Below, in pieces: positions 1 through 12,524 of a DNA stretch of 64,000 bases (position 1 is the first letter of the stretch; each line of letters starts with the position of its first letter). A model generated the notes under the pieces. It did not search any database and was not told the DNA's origin. It worked only from the letters and a program-made list of their open reading frames with translations. Position numbers and translations under genes: made by a program. This DNA comes from Halocaridina rubra (Eukaryota; Arthropoda; Malacostraca; Decapoda; Atyidae), in the NCBI GenBank assembly GCA_037179515.1, contig JAXCGZ010001902.1, positions 112,001-176,000 on the forward strand, written 5' to 3'.

Positions 1-307
1 ATTTCGCGACGCTCCACAAACTATTTCGAATAAAATTGAAACTTACGGCTGTGTTTGGTAATTTTGTAAATAAATTCAAAATATTCCTTCAGTATAATCA
101 AATACATAAACAAATAAAAAATAAAGCCATTAACTTGATATATACGAATACAGCTGTGCTGCTAGCTGTGTATTCATCTGCCACGCTCACAAACTGTTCA
201 GTGCGTGCGGTTTGAAATTACCATACAAGCCAGGTAGGGAGAAAAATTTATTTATTAATAATTCATTAATTATTTCTTGGCCTCCGACATATAACAAGGA
301 CTCCCTG
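1..307 (-). mobile_element. Tigger/pogo element, 5' terminal part
   Basis: The right end (301-307, CTCCCTG, then TA) is the inverted-repeat terminus of a Tigger family also seen at 10391 and 39269: reading inward on the minus strand it starts CAGGGAGTCCTTG. The region holds subterminal repeat units (TTTGTGAGCGTGGC-like, TGGTAATTTTGTAAATAAATT) shared with the copies at 9.1-10.4 kb and 39.3-40.5 kb. No transposase frame is present. The element extends beyond the left edge. Confidence 0.6.
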
Positions 308-926
308 TAGTCTAGCACTGAAACAATAGTGCCTGTAAAGACATACTGCACCAGGTCAGGTTGAAATGTGGGCACCACAAAATCCTTTTGAGCTATCAGG
401 TGAAGCTAAGCAACTCTGTTAATATTGCCTGTCAAGGATGTAACACATCACCATATATAATGAAACACATTATGAAAGACTGCATCACATATAAACACAC
501 ATACTGTACCAACAACACAACATACACTCCCTGAGAGGTTTGTGGGAGAGCCCAATATTGGCAGTGGCCTTCATTAGGGATTTGAGGCTGCTTGGTCAGG
601 CAGTCTAGGAAATGTCAACAACACTAACAATAATGGCAGTGCTGCACAGTCTGGCACTGATATGGCCTGGCACTGAAATGGTGGTGCTGAATCAGGCTAT
701 CCCCTGTGTGTAGACATACTACATCAGGTGTAAAGAATGTTTACAGCAATATATATTTAAATAAAATATTTAAAAAAGGAGTATGCACACTTTGAAACGG
801 TAGAATATATAAGTATTAAGAATTTTTGAAGCTTAACCCTAACATTTCAGATGGTCTATAATATTCAGATTTCTCCATATTATCAAAATTTTTCTTTAAC
901 CAGTTTGCTAATTATAAATAACCTAC
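308..926. other. Intron of the PAQR3-like gene, no feature seen
   Basis: AT-rich unique-looking sequence downstream of PAQR3 exon 3. No coding frame, RNA gene or known repeat was recognised. Confidence 0.4.
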
Positions 927-1079
927 CTCTGGACACCAAAATCCATAATATATTCCACTTAAAAATATTGCAAAAAATGAAGTAGATATTCCAAAAATAT
1001 CAAATGCAAGCCACTTCATGCAAGCTTTTTCAGAAGTGCAGTTAAGAGTATGATACAGTGAAGAAAGAATCATACACAT
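927..1079 (-). CDS. PAQR3: PAQR3-like receptor, coding exon 3 (TM2-TM3); gene continues off the left edge
   Basis: The exon is 153 nt, phase 0 at both ends, with acceptor TTTCAG|ATG and donor GAG|GTAGGT. It encodes the end of TM2 with the S-x3-H metal-site motif (SSLYHTL), a short Cys-containing loop (NCTSEKACMKW), and TM3 beginning with the conserved Asp (LAFDIFGISTSFF), then GIYYGFWCPE. Ser/His/Asp are the residues that coordinate zinc in adiponectin receptors; all are present, so the protein does not look like a decayed copy. TM4-TM7 and the remaining His pair must lie to the left of this window. No matching exon was seen in bases 1-926. Confidence 0.88.
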
Positions 1080-2024
1080 CTGAAATAAAGAAAAAAATAT
1101 CTCTGAAGACTAACCACATAAATATGCTGGGATTTAAATATTTATATTTCAAAAGTAGAAGTTGTCTGTTATGTAAAATATAAAGACAAACATATATTAC
1201 ACTTACATAGTAATTATTGTAATTACAGCTTCAAACCTAGGAGATTTTTTTAAGCAAACAATCTAAAGGGGGTTAAAATACCATACAAAATCTAAATATG
1301 GTTTTCAGAGACTATTGTTCATTTTCACTTAAGATTCCAGTGAAAAAATCTTATATGACAGATGAACAAGTAGTACAAATCTCATGTAGCACCATAGTTA
1401 CGCGTAAATAATATAATATAGTTGTCATTGTTTGCTAATATATAACTATGCAATATGCTTAATATTCTATTATTGTCATATATTCATAAAGCAAATTTAA
1501 AAGTGGAAATCTAAAAGGTAATACAGCTCTTACATAGCCAATATTGAAAAAAAATAAAAATAAATAAATAACAGAGTTTTATGCAACTTGTAAGCTGGTT
1601 ACTTTAATATTTCCTCGACCCTAACAAAAATAAGTAGACACTATCTCTTTAGAAGACTCCCACACCTAAAAGGTGGAAGATCAGTTTGCAGTTGGATGAT
1701 TATTAGTCCAATTTGAGTTGCTAGGAAAAAGTTTCCATGTGTTGGCCACACTGACAGCATGAGCCAAAGTAGAGGGATATATGACAGACTATTTACAAAT
1801 AGAAAAACTCCACTTTAGTGAGGCAACACCATATTGCCCATGACAATACTTCCCTGGGAAAGGAAAGCATTTTAAAAAAGACGATAAACAAGGAGGAAAA
1901 GGAGAAGGGTACTTATGAGTGACATGAATATAGTCTACACAGGCCATTTTTAGGTTATTAATCATCCTCCATAAAGGCCAATAAAGTTGAATACTACCAC
2001 AATGAAACAGTAAACAGTAGATAC
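1080..2024. other. Intron of the PAQR3-like gene, no feature seen
   Basis: AT-rich sequence between PAQR3 exon 3 and a LINE tail. Nothing coding was recognised. Confidence 0.4.
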
Positions 2025-2160
2025 TAAAGGCATTCATAGTTTTAAGGACAGATATGATAAGTATTGGTATGTAAAATATGAAACAGACCAGGATTGTTTA
2101 TAAAAATAATGCTCCTTCCATGAGCAAAATTAGGTAAATACACACACACACACACGCAGA
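2025..2160 (+). mobile_element. LINE family A, 3' end only
   Basis: It encodes the last residues of the LINE ORF2 (SFKDRYDKYW) and ends with the family's 3' terminus, AAATTAGGTAAATACACACA running into (CA)n. The rest of the copy is missing, as expected from 5' truncation during target-primed reverse transcription. Confidence 0.7.
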
Positions 2161-2164
2161 TAAA

Positions 2165-4550
2165 GGATAATATTAAAGAGTTTAAGAGAGATTATCAGAC
2201 CTGAATATGGAGCATGAAAGTATTACAAGATCTTTTGCTGATGCAGTGAAGAAAAATGTGGCAGTAAAAGAGACTGTGAAGGAGGTGGTACTGACATATG
2301 TAGAGACAGTAAGAGAAAAAATGAAAGATGTTGTGTTCGAAAGAGCAAACCAGTTGATCAAATAGGCACTTGATAAAGAGTAGTCAGTGATAATCTCAGG
2401 AATAAATGAATCCCAAGAGTCAACATGGCAAGGGAGATATGAACATAACAACGCTAGGGTTTTAGATTTGATAAGGAAGCTTGGAGTAGTACGTGGTCAA
2501 GAAAATATTGTAAACATTCACCGAAATGGTAAAAACACAATGGAAGGAAAGGGATGAATAAGGAAAGTAACCTTTGTGAGAGGGCACACATGTAAAGAGT
2601 TACTGAGGGCAAAAAAACTAAGAAATTTACATGAATTCCTTTGACCATATAGAGCACAGGAAGAGATGAAGAGGTTCAAATGCTTGTTACAAGAGGCTGA
2701 AAGGCTAAATGGGGAAGAAAGGGAGAAGAGAAGTTTTTGTTTCAGGGTCTTCTAGTCAAAGGGGTGATATGGAAAAAGCTAGGAAATTAGGGAATATAGT
2801 CTCAGTAATATTGCTGTACACAAATGCTAATGGGATAGCTGGTAAGGCAGTAAAAATAAAGAATCGGATATATTACAGTAAAGCAAATATAGCAGCAGTT
2901 ACTGAGCCTAGGCTGAGTAAGGATATACACATTGTCACAGTTTTTCCCTGAGGATTTCAAAATAATGAGGGTAGTAAGACCTAAGAGGACTGGTGGAGTG
3001 AGAGAATTGCTATATAAGTGAATGTTTTTTGATTGAAAACGAAAATTTTGCTATAAAAAGTCAGTTCAAGGAATTTCTTGTTGCTCCCATAAATACAGGT
3101 TCAGACAGAATTTTAATAACTGTTGTATGAAGTCCAGTAAAGAATCAACAAAGGCTAGTGGCTTATGAGGAAAGTAATAGGGGTACTATTCAAGTTATAA
3201 ATTCAGTTGCAAACATCGCACAAGAGAGAAAGTGTAGGATATTGATTATGGAGAGTTTTAATCAAAGAGAGATAGATTGGACAAGTCTTGACCTGAACAG
3301 TGAGGAGACTTCTTTTGGGGCAAGATTTCTACATTGTGTACAAGGATATTTTCTGCACCAATATGTATTGGAACCAACACGGGTCAGAGGTGGAGATGAG
3401 TCAGCACTACTCGATTTATTATTCACAGATAGTGTGTTGAATATTGGCAAAATTTAGTATGAGCCACTAATGGGAAAGGTGACCACATTGTCTTGCTGAC
3501 GAAGTATATCATCAAAGATGTTCGACTTAGAGTAATGGAACTGAGAAGGAGATGAGAAAGAACTATGCAAAAGAGATTACAACAAAATTATCATTTTGCA
3601 GGTATTGTCTAAAGGACCTTAATTAATAACAAATCTATACAAGAGATGTACGAAATCTTTTGCGAGGAATATGGAAATATAATTACTTGTTGCATACCAT
3701 CCACAAATATAAAGAGTTCTTAATGCCAAAGAGAAATAATTCAATAATGGGCAAAAGAGAGCTAAGGAGTGGAGAGAGAAATGCTGGCATAGGTACAGGA
3801 TAAAAGTATAAATGCCTGGCAGACTTACAAATAAGCAATACATGGTTACATAAGTAAAAGAAAAGAGGCAGAGAGGGATTATGAGAAGGATAATACCAGG
3901 AAGGCTGAAGAAAATTCTTAAATTTTTCACAGGTCTGTCAGAGGAAAAATGAAGGTCAAAGACCAAGCGCTTAAAGAGGGAAGATGGAAGCATTAATAAG
4001 ACAGATGAAGAGATGTGAGAAAAATTGAACAAGGACTTTAGTCAGTATTTACAGTAGAAAAGACTCCCACTCCTCAGATTGCAGATATAAGAGATTATGG
4101 GCCGGTATTAAATTTAGGACATTATCTTTTCAGCTACAGAGGTACAAAGATTGTGAAGAAAGTAAAAAACGAGAACAATGGTAGAGAACTTCAGGAAAAT
4201 CTAAATAGTCTCCATGAGTGGTCAGAAAAATGGCTAATGAAATTCAATACTTCAAAATGTAAGGTAATGAGAATGAGAACAAGTGCAAGAAGGCTCAAGC
4301 TTGACTACTCGGTGGCTGGAGTACAACTTCAAGAGACAGAAAATGAGAGATCTAGGAGTAAACATACTGGCATATTTGTCTCCAGAAATGCATATAAATG
4401 GCATAGTAAGGGCAGCATATGCTTTCTCAGCAAATGTAAGGGTAGTTTTCAGGCACATGGACAAGGAAATGTTCAGAAATATTTATGGAACTTATAAGAG
4501 GCCAAAACTTGAATATGCAGTCCTCTTTTGGAATCCGCACTTGAAAATGC
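2165..4550 (+). mobile_element. LINE family A (CR1/L2-Jockey group), degraded ORF1 + endonuclease + RT tail
   Basis: Read with many frameshifts and stops, the copy shows an ORF1 remnant (GRIRKVTF-like block at about 2540-2600 with AKKLRNLHEF, and LLQEAERLNGEEREK near 2690). It also shows an APE-type endonuclease remnant (2800-3460; ILLYTNANGIAGK, AAVTEPRLS, ILIMESFNQREIDW, LLDLLFTD) and, after a deletion of the RT core, the RT C-terminal part (4150-4540; GRELQENLNSLHEWSEKWLM). It is non-functional. The right end abuts a minus-strand Tigger at about 4550. Confidence 0.75.
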
Positions 4551-5526
4551 ACAGATTTTCAGAGTGGTAGAGTAAAAGAAGCTTAATCTTGCAATCACCA
4601 CTTGCATTAGAGCACAATAAAAGTGTAAGCCTGTCCTTCATTGGCTTGTGCCCAGGCAGTGACTTCTCCTCTTAGATTATGTAGGTCCTTGTTGGGATTT
4701 TTTCCAAAACAGTCCTGTTTCATCACAGTTAAAAACTTGTTGTGAGACGTAACCTTCACTTTCGATAAACTTGGTGAATTCTAGTACACAGGCATCCGCT
4801 GCCTTTTTGTCTGAACTAGCTGCCTCTCCATGCCTAATAACACTATGAATTCCAGTTCATCTACGAAATTTTCAAACCAGCCTCTACTTGCTTTAAATTT
4901 CTGTACCACTAACACTCCGAGTGTTCACTACTAAATCATGGTGTATCTGTAGAGTCTTCGTGCATTTTATAGCCTTAGTAACACTATCTCCAGCAAGATC
5001 TTTTTCATTTGTCCAAACTAAAAATAATTTTTCTACCTCTTTTATGATCTGAGACCTACGCTTCATTAAAATAGTAACTCCTTAAGCCACGTCAGCCGCC
5101 TTTAAGACCAATTTTTTCTTTAAAATAGTACAGATGGTCATTCACCATGTTTTACTGCGTGGTGAGATCAGAAATACGAACACAGTTCTCATGTTTAGTT
5201 ATTATTTCTTTTTTCGTTTCCACGGTAATACGTGTAGGCTTTTTAATACCACTATCACATTTACTTTTAACTTTCTTAGGAGCCATAATGGGGGCTAGCT
5301 TAAAGAAAAAGCAAGAAAATCTGGAAATCTACAAAGAACAAACTTTACAGTGACGGCAACAATAACGATCTGAGAGAAAACACGTGGTCGCCTGGGCGAA
5401 TGTGGTCTACGGGCAGATGTGCGCGTGTATGCGCATTCATACCTCGAGGCTTGTTTGTGGGTCGATGCGAAATTTGTTCGAAAATTGAGTTCGAAGGTCG
5501 ATTGTTCATAGGTGGAGGTTCCACTG
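4551..5526 (-). mobile_element. Tigger/pogo transposase pseudogene with 5' TIR
   Basis: The minus-strand translation shows the pogo helix-turn-helix N-terminus (PKKVKSKCDSG at 5.2 kb), a CENP-B-type middle with stops, and the first catalytic motif VFNCDETGLFWKK near 4700. The 5' end carries a terminal repeat (CAGTGGAACCTCCACC on the minus strand) ending at 5526, followed by TA, the expected target duplication, within a short TATATATA run. The 3' half, including the other two catalytic Asp, is missing. Confidence 0.75.
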
Positions 5527-5639
5527 TATATATACATGTTTGTGTGTGTTGCAGCAGCCTCACAATACACTAAAAGAAAGTAGAGACTGTATGAATACGC
5601 TATAGATATAATTTGCAAACTAGAGATGGAATAATCCAA

Positions 5640-6175
5640 GCTACATGAAGGAGCTGGAGAGACGTGTCAGAAGTGTTGTGTGACAGGAAAATGCCAGTGA
5701 CATTAAAAGGGAAGGTATACAAAACTGTGGTAAGACTAGCAATGACGTATGGAGTAGAGGCAGCACCTGTTAAGAATGCAAACAAGAGTAGGATGGAGGT
5801 TGCTGAAATGAGGGTTTTGCGATGGATGTGTGGCGTAGCAAGCAAGGATAATATTTGGGCATTGCAAGGCTCAGTTGAACAGTGAAGGTAGTAGAGGTTT
5901 CGACAAAAAGGTCAGAGGCAAGAGTTTCATGGTAAGGGCACATCAAGAGGAGTGATGGGGAAAGTGACGAGAAAAGAGCACTGACTATGGAACCACAGGG
6001 AAGAATAAGGAGAGGAAGATCCAGGACAAGGTGAAAATATTGAACAGCAGTGTATATGAAAGAGATGGGCCACCATATCAACATGAAAGTAGACAGAGGC
6101 AGGAGAAGGTGGCTCATCAACAACAGCGATCCCTATAAAAATGGGCTTATAATGCTGATGAAGAAGAAGTAGATG
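5640..6175 (+). mobile_element. RTE-like LINE, RT C-terminal fragment
   Basis: The frame at 5664-5885 encodes LCDRKMPVTLKGKVYKTVVR and then YGVEAAPV and EVAEMRVLRWMCGV. This is the typical post-RT region of RTE-clade LINEs. It continues, broken by frameshifts, to the degenerate VGHVRRR/GRPKTRW equivalent and the terminal RRWLINNSDP-like segment. Confidence 0.7.
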
Positions 6176-6179
6176 AAAT

Positions 6180-6865
6180 AAGATTCCATTGTAGAGATGA
6201 ATAGACCTAACATGTAACAAAGCCTCATAGAAGCAATATCATACACTCATAAAGCAAAAACAAATCCCAAAGGCCCCTGATATCAATCTAAACTAACACA
6301 GATAAAACAAAATAACATCAATACATAAAAATTGAAAGAAAATAAAAATCTATTAAAAAGAAATGCATTAATATGACCTACGATGACTGTCATCAAAATA
6401 ATAAAGAGGGGAGTTTCAGAGTTCTCCAACCTCTCATTAAAAAGAGACAAGTAGTAGTAGTACCAGTCAATTTAAAAAAGAGGAGGGAGAAAAGAGCGTA
6501 TATGTGAAAACAACTTGCCTCGTACCGAACAGCCAGAAAAGTACAAGATTAATGAAAAAAGATATCAATCTCATTCCCAAAATGCATATGCCTATCAGTG
6601 GAAAGGGGAAGTCTTTTCCAATCCAGTCTTACTATTTCTGACAGAAGACTCCCTCAAAGGGACAACAGGCATTACCTCTTATGCATCAAATCAGGAGTTC
6701 AACATCCTTTTGTGTTACATCAAGTTTCCATGTGAGAGTAATAGAAAGTAACATTACACCTTTACCAGTAAGGCTATAACAAACTACAAAACACAAGATA
6801 TTAAATCTGTCTTGTATTTAAACATAACAAGCAAATCAATATATAACATACTTAAATGCACTTAC
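6180..6865. other. PAQR3-like gene intron, no feature seen
   Basis: Unassigned AT-rich sequence. A 78-codon frame at 6515-6751 has no recognisable family and biased composition, so it is not called as a gene. Confidence 0.35.
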
Positions 6866-7028
6866 CATAAAACATATCAAGACAAATGAAACCACCAAGG
6901 CATCATCCTCAGTTCCATGATACTTGTTGTATACAACAGTTACATCATAAATTAACAAGCACAGAAACACAACAAAACCTATAATGTGTGACCAAATATT
7001 AAGGGTTTCATTCGTCCACCATAAGACA
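6866..7028 (-). CDS. PAQR3: PAQR3-like receptor, coding exon 2 (TM1 and start of TM2)
   Basis: The exon is 163 nt and enters in phase 2, completing a Ser codon, and leaves in phase 0 at ATG|GTAAGT. It encodes VLWWTNETLNIWSH, the diagnostic PAQR motif (Glu, Asn and His of the N-terminal signature), followed by a hydrophobic TM1 (IIGFVVFLCLLIYDVTVVY). A short acidic loop (HGTEDDA) and the start of TM2 (LVVSFVLICFM) follow. The acceptor is TTTCAG|T. The reading frame is open throughout and joins cleanly to the flanking exons. The match is closest to PAQR3 among the family, from the NETxNIWSH context and the short upstream YLRTNPYI block. Assignment to PAQR3 rather than another class I PAQR is by eye. 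Confidence 0.88.
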
Positions 7029-9129
7029 CTGAAATAGAAAATTGCAATATTTTAATACAATATTTCATATAAATTCAAAGGAACTATACATTGTAAGCAT
7101 TCTCAATGAAATTAAAATATTACCTCGCAATGCATACATTCTACTGTGTTAGGGTCTACAGTACTTATGGAACATGATATCTCAGCTAAAACTTAATTCA
7201 TATGATATATCTATTAGATATTACTAAATATTCTGTCTGCAAAAAGCCCATCATAAACTTATTATATCAAAATACAGTAAATCATTTCTAAGAGTGCACT
7301 GTGTGTGTAAAAGTAAAAGCCAATATCTTGGCTCTTTTTACTAATAAAGTACAGAATTATAAAGCGATTGTCATTAACTTATGTAAGTTAAATACAATAA
7401 AACTAGCATATTTCCTTGCACAAGTTTTGGAAATGTCTTTGCACTGCAAAACTAACAAGCAATTCCTCATTCTTAAATTACATAAGAGCTTCAAATATAG
7501 TAGTAAGTAGCAATGATAAGAATAAATTATTTGTCTTTTTGAGAAATTAAGGCCTTATGCAGCTTGAAAACGGCTTTTAGTAATATTTTCATCCATAAGG
7601 AATGCTATGAGAACATAAAATCGTTGGAGGTCATCCCTTACAATTTAGCTAATAATAATAATAATTTTACTGCTGAAATAATTTTTGCAAAGCCTTATTC
7701 ATGGGGCTGAGAATCATGGTGCATGAGAAAGACACTTTATTAACTGCAGAGATATAGCAACACCCATCTGTGAGCTGAGTAAGTAAGTGAAACCATGTTA
7801 CTACTGTTTTCATTATCTCAAAAAATACAGTCTCATGTGTTGGATGAAGTCAATGGCTGAATAAAAGTCTATATTTACAAATCTAAGAAAATACAAGCCT
7901 GTCACACTACATCAAGTAGATTTCAAAATATTTTATAATGACCTATATAAACATTCAAGCATTTTAAAAACACTCCTAGAAAAAGCATTTAGTATTCACG
8001 ACAAAATCCCTTTTTGAAAACAAGACACAATTCAGAGTGAGTTTTCATTCAGTAATTACTTTATGGACTATTGGTGTTTGAGTATAAAAAAAAGACTAAA
8101 AAAGAGAGAAGAGGAGGATAGGGATCTTGTTGGGGGTAAGAAAATATAATCACCCAAACCGCAAGCAGTATGGGTCCTTTTTTGGTACATTCCGACTTTC
8201 ACAGGTATGAGTAGAGATACTACAATACAGTAGCTCCCCTCCATTGGGAATCAAAATTGATCAACGCAAGCAGAGAATGAACTTTACTAAGAAATTATTA
8301 GACATACAGCTTGAAAGAATATTTTATGCCTGTAACATTCCTTTCAGTGTTGCAGAAAGTGAGCATATGTTGAAACTCATCATTCATATGTCAAGGGGAG
8401 GATCTTACAAAGCCCCAAACAGGAGAAATATTGCTAGTTATCCCTAGGATGAAGTGAGTAAGGAGTATGCAATTAAAAATACTTCTGAATTGGAGGGACA
8501 AAATATTACTCTCATACGAGATAGCTAGTCCAATGTCCACAACCAGTCAATAATAGGAACTTGTTTGCATAATGGCACCAATGATTTTTCATCCACTCAG
8601 TTGGCACTGGATCAGCAAATACGACGACAGAATACTGTATCCCTAGTAAAAATAGAAACTGACTGCAGTGAAGAAGCTTACAATTATAAGGAGAAATATA
8701 ACATGTTTCTCTACAAGACAATACACCTTTAAGGTACATTTAGTAATTTACAACTGTAGGTGCCCACAGGCTACATTCCATTACATTTCTCTCTTGCTTG
8801 CAGGTGTTTCTCCAACCTGAATATCCATACATATGACATGTGTACAATCCATGCGTACTCCATTACTTGATCTGCCACATCCCCAATTATCTTCCACTCT
8901 TGAGTAAGTACAACTAGTGCACTTTTATTTTAATCTCTCATTCTCTTCATCTGCTCATATAATTTCAGTACGTCCTGCTCTGCTGCCAAACTAAAGATCT
9001 TCTCATCTTCACTTATTTCCCATACCCTTTCATGTCTCACTCTGCAAAGCTATGTTACTCTCCTTACTCTGATAGAATGTGCCTTCCATTATTGATTTTC
9101 ATCCGCAATAACAATTTTCTTTCTATGCT
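7029..9129. other. PAQR3-like gene intron, no feature seen
   Basis: AT-rich intronic sequence upstream of exon 2 in gene orientation. Short frames only. No repeat was recognised until the Tigger at 9.13 kb. Confidence 0.35.
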
Positions 9130-10391
9130 TTCAGGTTATTGCATATTCAAAGTGAATCTACAAGGACGCCATCTTCTCCGAAATTTCCTTGTAACAGAAG
9201 GGAATGTATGACCCCTCTAGCAACCTTAGTATATCTAGCAGTGTTGGGGTCCTCAGCCTGAAACTTTGCCAACCATTCCTCTATCAGGGCAAAACCTTCT
9301 TCCATAACCTTGCTTGTAAATCTCTTGGGCTCTGGGCTTGGCATTTCTTCCTCCTCTTATATCAACTGCTTCTCCAGTTGAATGAGGTCCTCAGCAGATA
9401 ACTCCTCTCCATGAGATTCCAGCAGCTCTGTTACATCATCAGCCCCCACCTCCAAATTAAGCTGCCTTGCCCACTCAGGGAAACAACATATTCGGTGACA
9501 GCCTCAATTGTCTGCTCAATGCCATGAAAGTCATTCACACACTGGGGACACAGTTTCTTCCATACGGCATTCAAGTTTGTCCACTTAGCTTCATCCCAAG
9601 AATCAGTAATGTTCTCAACAGCTTGAAGAATGTTGAAAGACTTTCAAAATTCCTTGAGAGTCAAGTCCTTGTCCTTCTGTTGTCTTGAGAACCATAACAA
9701 CTGTCCTTCACAGTAGACTTCATAGGAGCAGAAACTTTCACATGTTCTACGATACGATCTTTATCCTTGATAATCATCGCCACGGTCAGCGACTTAATCC
9801 CAGTGATTGGCCAATGTTGGTAGCAGTTTCTCCCTTTTCTGATTGTTTCACTATATCTAATTTCACTACCATGGAGAAGGTTTTCAATTTCTTCAAAGCA
9901 CTGCCATCAGAAGAATTTCTTATATGCTTGGGAGGCATAGTGCAGGTCAATAAGTATCGCAAACACAAGCAAACTGAACCGAAGAGTGATTAAGCACAAG
10001 GACAATATGGCATACGAAAGGGAACTGGGCGATGAGTCTCCCTCAGTCTAATGCTGGGTGACAACGTATTCTTTCGCCACGCTCAACAAAATATTCCATG
10101 AAGATTGTATTTACGACTGTGTATTTGGTAATTTTGTAAATAAATTCAAATTAGGTCCTTCACATAACCATCCACAAAAAAAAATGAATAAATAAAACCA
10201 TAAACTTGATATATACGCATAAATCAAATCTGTAGGCCACACTCAACAAACAGTTCAGTGTGCGAAGTCCGTATTTACAACGCAATTCACGTAGTTCAAA
10301 AAATTTTCTTACAGTATTAATAATTTATGGGAGATGTGTTGTAACAACAAAACATCGTAAGTTAGGGACACCGTAAGCAAAGGACCCCCTG
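9130..10391 (-). mobile_element. Tigger element, internally deleted
   Basis: The minus-strand translation begins MPPKHIRNSSDGSALKKLKT (HTH N-terminus, 9938 downward) and continues SEKGETATNIGQSLGLSRS. It then jumps over the catalytic domain to the C-terminal tail (WKKLCPQCVNDF, LEVGADDVTELL, AEDPNTARYTKVARGV). The 5' terminus at 10391 (GGACCCCCTG on the plus strand) matches the TIRs at 307 and 39269. Subterminal tandem blocks lie at 10080-10320. The DDE core is deleted, so the copy cannot encode a transposase. Confidence 0.75.
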
Positions 10392-10439
10392 TGCATGTCC
10401 AATATAGGAAGATGGGTCTCCTTATCATATGCAGGATTA

Positions 10440-12060
10440 CCATCCTTTCTGCACTCCTATGATGGAAAACTTGATTAAGAATATGATGTGGCTCTACAGG
10501 ACTCTAAAACTGCAATGGATAAGGAATGCTTTAAGAATTAGAGAATCTTGTAAAAATTTTATACTCATATGACCCAATATCACCAGAGCCAGAGGATAAT
10601 GCCAATGATTCTGCAGACAGATGGCTGATACTCTACAATGCAAGGGGATTTAGTATCAATTCTCTCTCAGACCTAGCTACCTCAGGTATTCCATTTGCAC
10701 ATGAATTTTGACTTATTGAGGCAACAAATGTACTATATGTGGCCACTGGTGACAGGGATGCAAATAATGCAGAGGGGGATATGGATCACCTAGCAATACT
10801 AAAACAGACTAAATTTCCATCAGACACAACAAGGAAACAACTAGATCTGCTCGAGGTCCTGTTTATCAGAAAAGTTTACCTGACAAGTAGGCAAGGTCTC
10901 CTGATACAGAATCTCACTGCAAGAGGCAACAAAGGCTGCCATTACTGCTGATACTTGAAGGCACCATCCAAAATGCTATTGAAACTAATACTGTTAGCAG
11001 GAGTGGATTTTTTTAAGTCAAGGATGGGTATTCATAGGGCTGCCTTGTAATGTGACACTTCTAATCCAGTTCTTCTGAAGCTGAGAAAGCCAAACCCATT
11101 TAGCTATGACACATTTTCAAAGGGAGAGGTGAATAACTTGGCAAAAGAAAACTCTGTAAATAAGAAAATCCACGGCATCACTCTTCAGTTATCAATCAAT
11201 GTCAAAGTATAGGAAAATGCCCGACCCGTTGGGAAACCAGTTGAGTGCCTCAAGATCTAAGAAATCATATGTCACTCCATGCACTCCATACCAAAAAGAC
11301 CTGAATAACATTCTTTAGTCTATGAAAATAAGATCTGCATAGGATGCCACCCTTTTGACTGGGATAAGGATGATATCGAGAGGAGGGTCTACCAAAAAGG
11401 GAAAAAGCTTATGGGATAGATGCATTAACTGTTTCATGGAGGCAGTTTGAAGGTATTCAAAAAGAACTAGAGATCATGGCCTTTGGCTTACCATCTAATC
11501 AGCAAAGGTTTAACCTAACAATGGGAAAATTCCTCACCCACTGAAGAGGCTCAGACACAACACACAACCAATTCTGGATAGATCGCCCGAAAAGATTACA
11601 AAAGCAAGAGCAACAGAGAAAGTACACTCCTTCATCTTTCAAAGTCAATTGTTAGCTGTTCCAAATAAAATTCAGAGACACCATGAATGATTTTCTATCT
11701 CTTTGCTTTCAACTAGTACATTCACTGCAATAGAGAATGTACTAGTTATGATGTTGGCGACAGAGAACAATGTGAATGCTCCTGAGAAAAGCACAGACTG
11801 CCACTATCAATCAAGTGGCACATCCTGTTGGCCAAAATACTGTGTCATTGATGAGTATCAAACTGGGAACCACACTTCTGTCTCTAGGTCCTATTTGTCT
11901 TTCCAGAGCTCCGAGAACTTCAGAAATGTGGTATTCAGATGGCTGCTTACTTAGATGATTAGCTAGGGTACAGCACATTAGAAACATTATGCAGTGTTGC
12001 AAAAAGAAGGTGTCCTGGAAACATTAAGGCTCCCTGGTAATCAAGAAGAAGTTATGTCTG
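10440..12060 (+). mobile_element. Possible DIRS-like retroelement fragment
   Basis: A stretch of broken frames on the plus strand. Near 11920-11970 one frame reads ELQKCGIQMAAYLDDWLGYS, which resembles the catalytic YLDD block of DIRS-type reverse transcriptases (usually YLDDWL). Upstream frames (PEPEDNANDSADRWLILYNA) are unassigned but codon-like. No tyrosine recombinase or split repeats were seen. Confidence 0.33.
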
Positions 12061-12209
12061 ATATCAATATTTTTAATGAATGATGTCCTTGCAACTGAAT
12101 TACATGAACAATAGACTTAAAAACATTTCAGTTTAATACTGTACCATATATCATATACTTATCAAAATAGCATGCTGCTTACAAGTCTTACTTAAAACTA
12201 ATAACTTAC

Positions 12210-12340
12210 CTTCGGAAACACTCTAATGTAGAGAGATTTACACGGTATCCATTTTTAATATAAGGGTTAGTTCTGAGGTATGCTGGTGTTTTGTGATAGG
12301 GCCATAAAAAACTATCTGGCTTTTTTTTACGGTGACACAT
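12210..12340 (-). CDS. PAQR3: PAQR3-like receptor, coding exon 1 (N-terminus)
   Basis: This is the first coding exon of a seven-transmembrane HlyIII/PAQR protein. In mammals PAQR3 (RKTG) sits in the Golgi membrane and tethers Raf and other cargo there; that role is family knowledge and untested here. The exon gives 43 codons plus two bases and begins MCHRKKKPDSFLWPYHKTPA. It then carries the family block NPYIKNGYRV, which precedes the first membrane segment in PAQR3. The start is supported because the exon has a strong acceptor on the minus strand (a pyrimidine tract ending TTATAG, AG at 12378-12377) and an in-frame TAA lies between that acceptor and the ATG. The donor is AG|GTAAGT (GT at 12209-12208), phase 2. 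Any upstream non-coding exon was not located. The gene is interrupted by about 5 kb introns full of transposon debris. Confidence 0.85.
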
Positions 12341-12524
12341 ACTCAGTACTTGAGAAGATATATACAGATATTACACCTATAAGGAAAAGAAATATAGATT
12401 AGAAACATATAGGGCTAAAATGACATTTATGAATGATAAATAAATAACACCAATTGCTAATTGTGTCATGTCAAAGTATACATTATATAAACCTTATCAA
12501 CCGTAAGAACTATCTACATTCAAA

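Noticed and set aside
6515..6751. 78-codon frame
   Set aside because: No family, no splice context and it lies within an intron of the PAQR3-like gene on the opposite strand.
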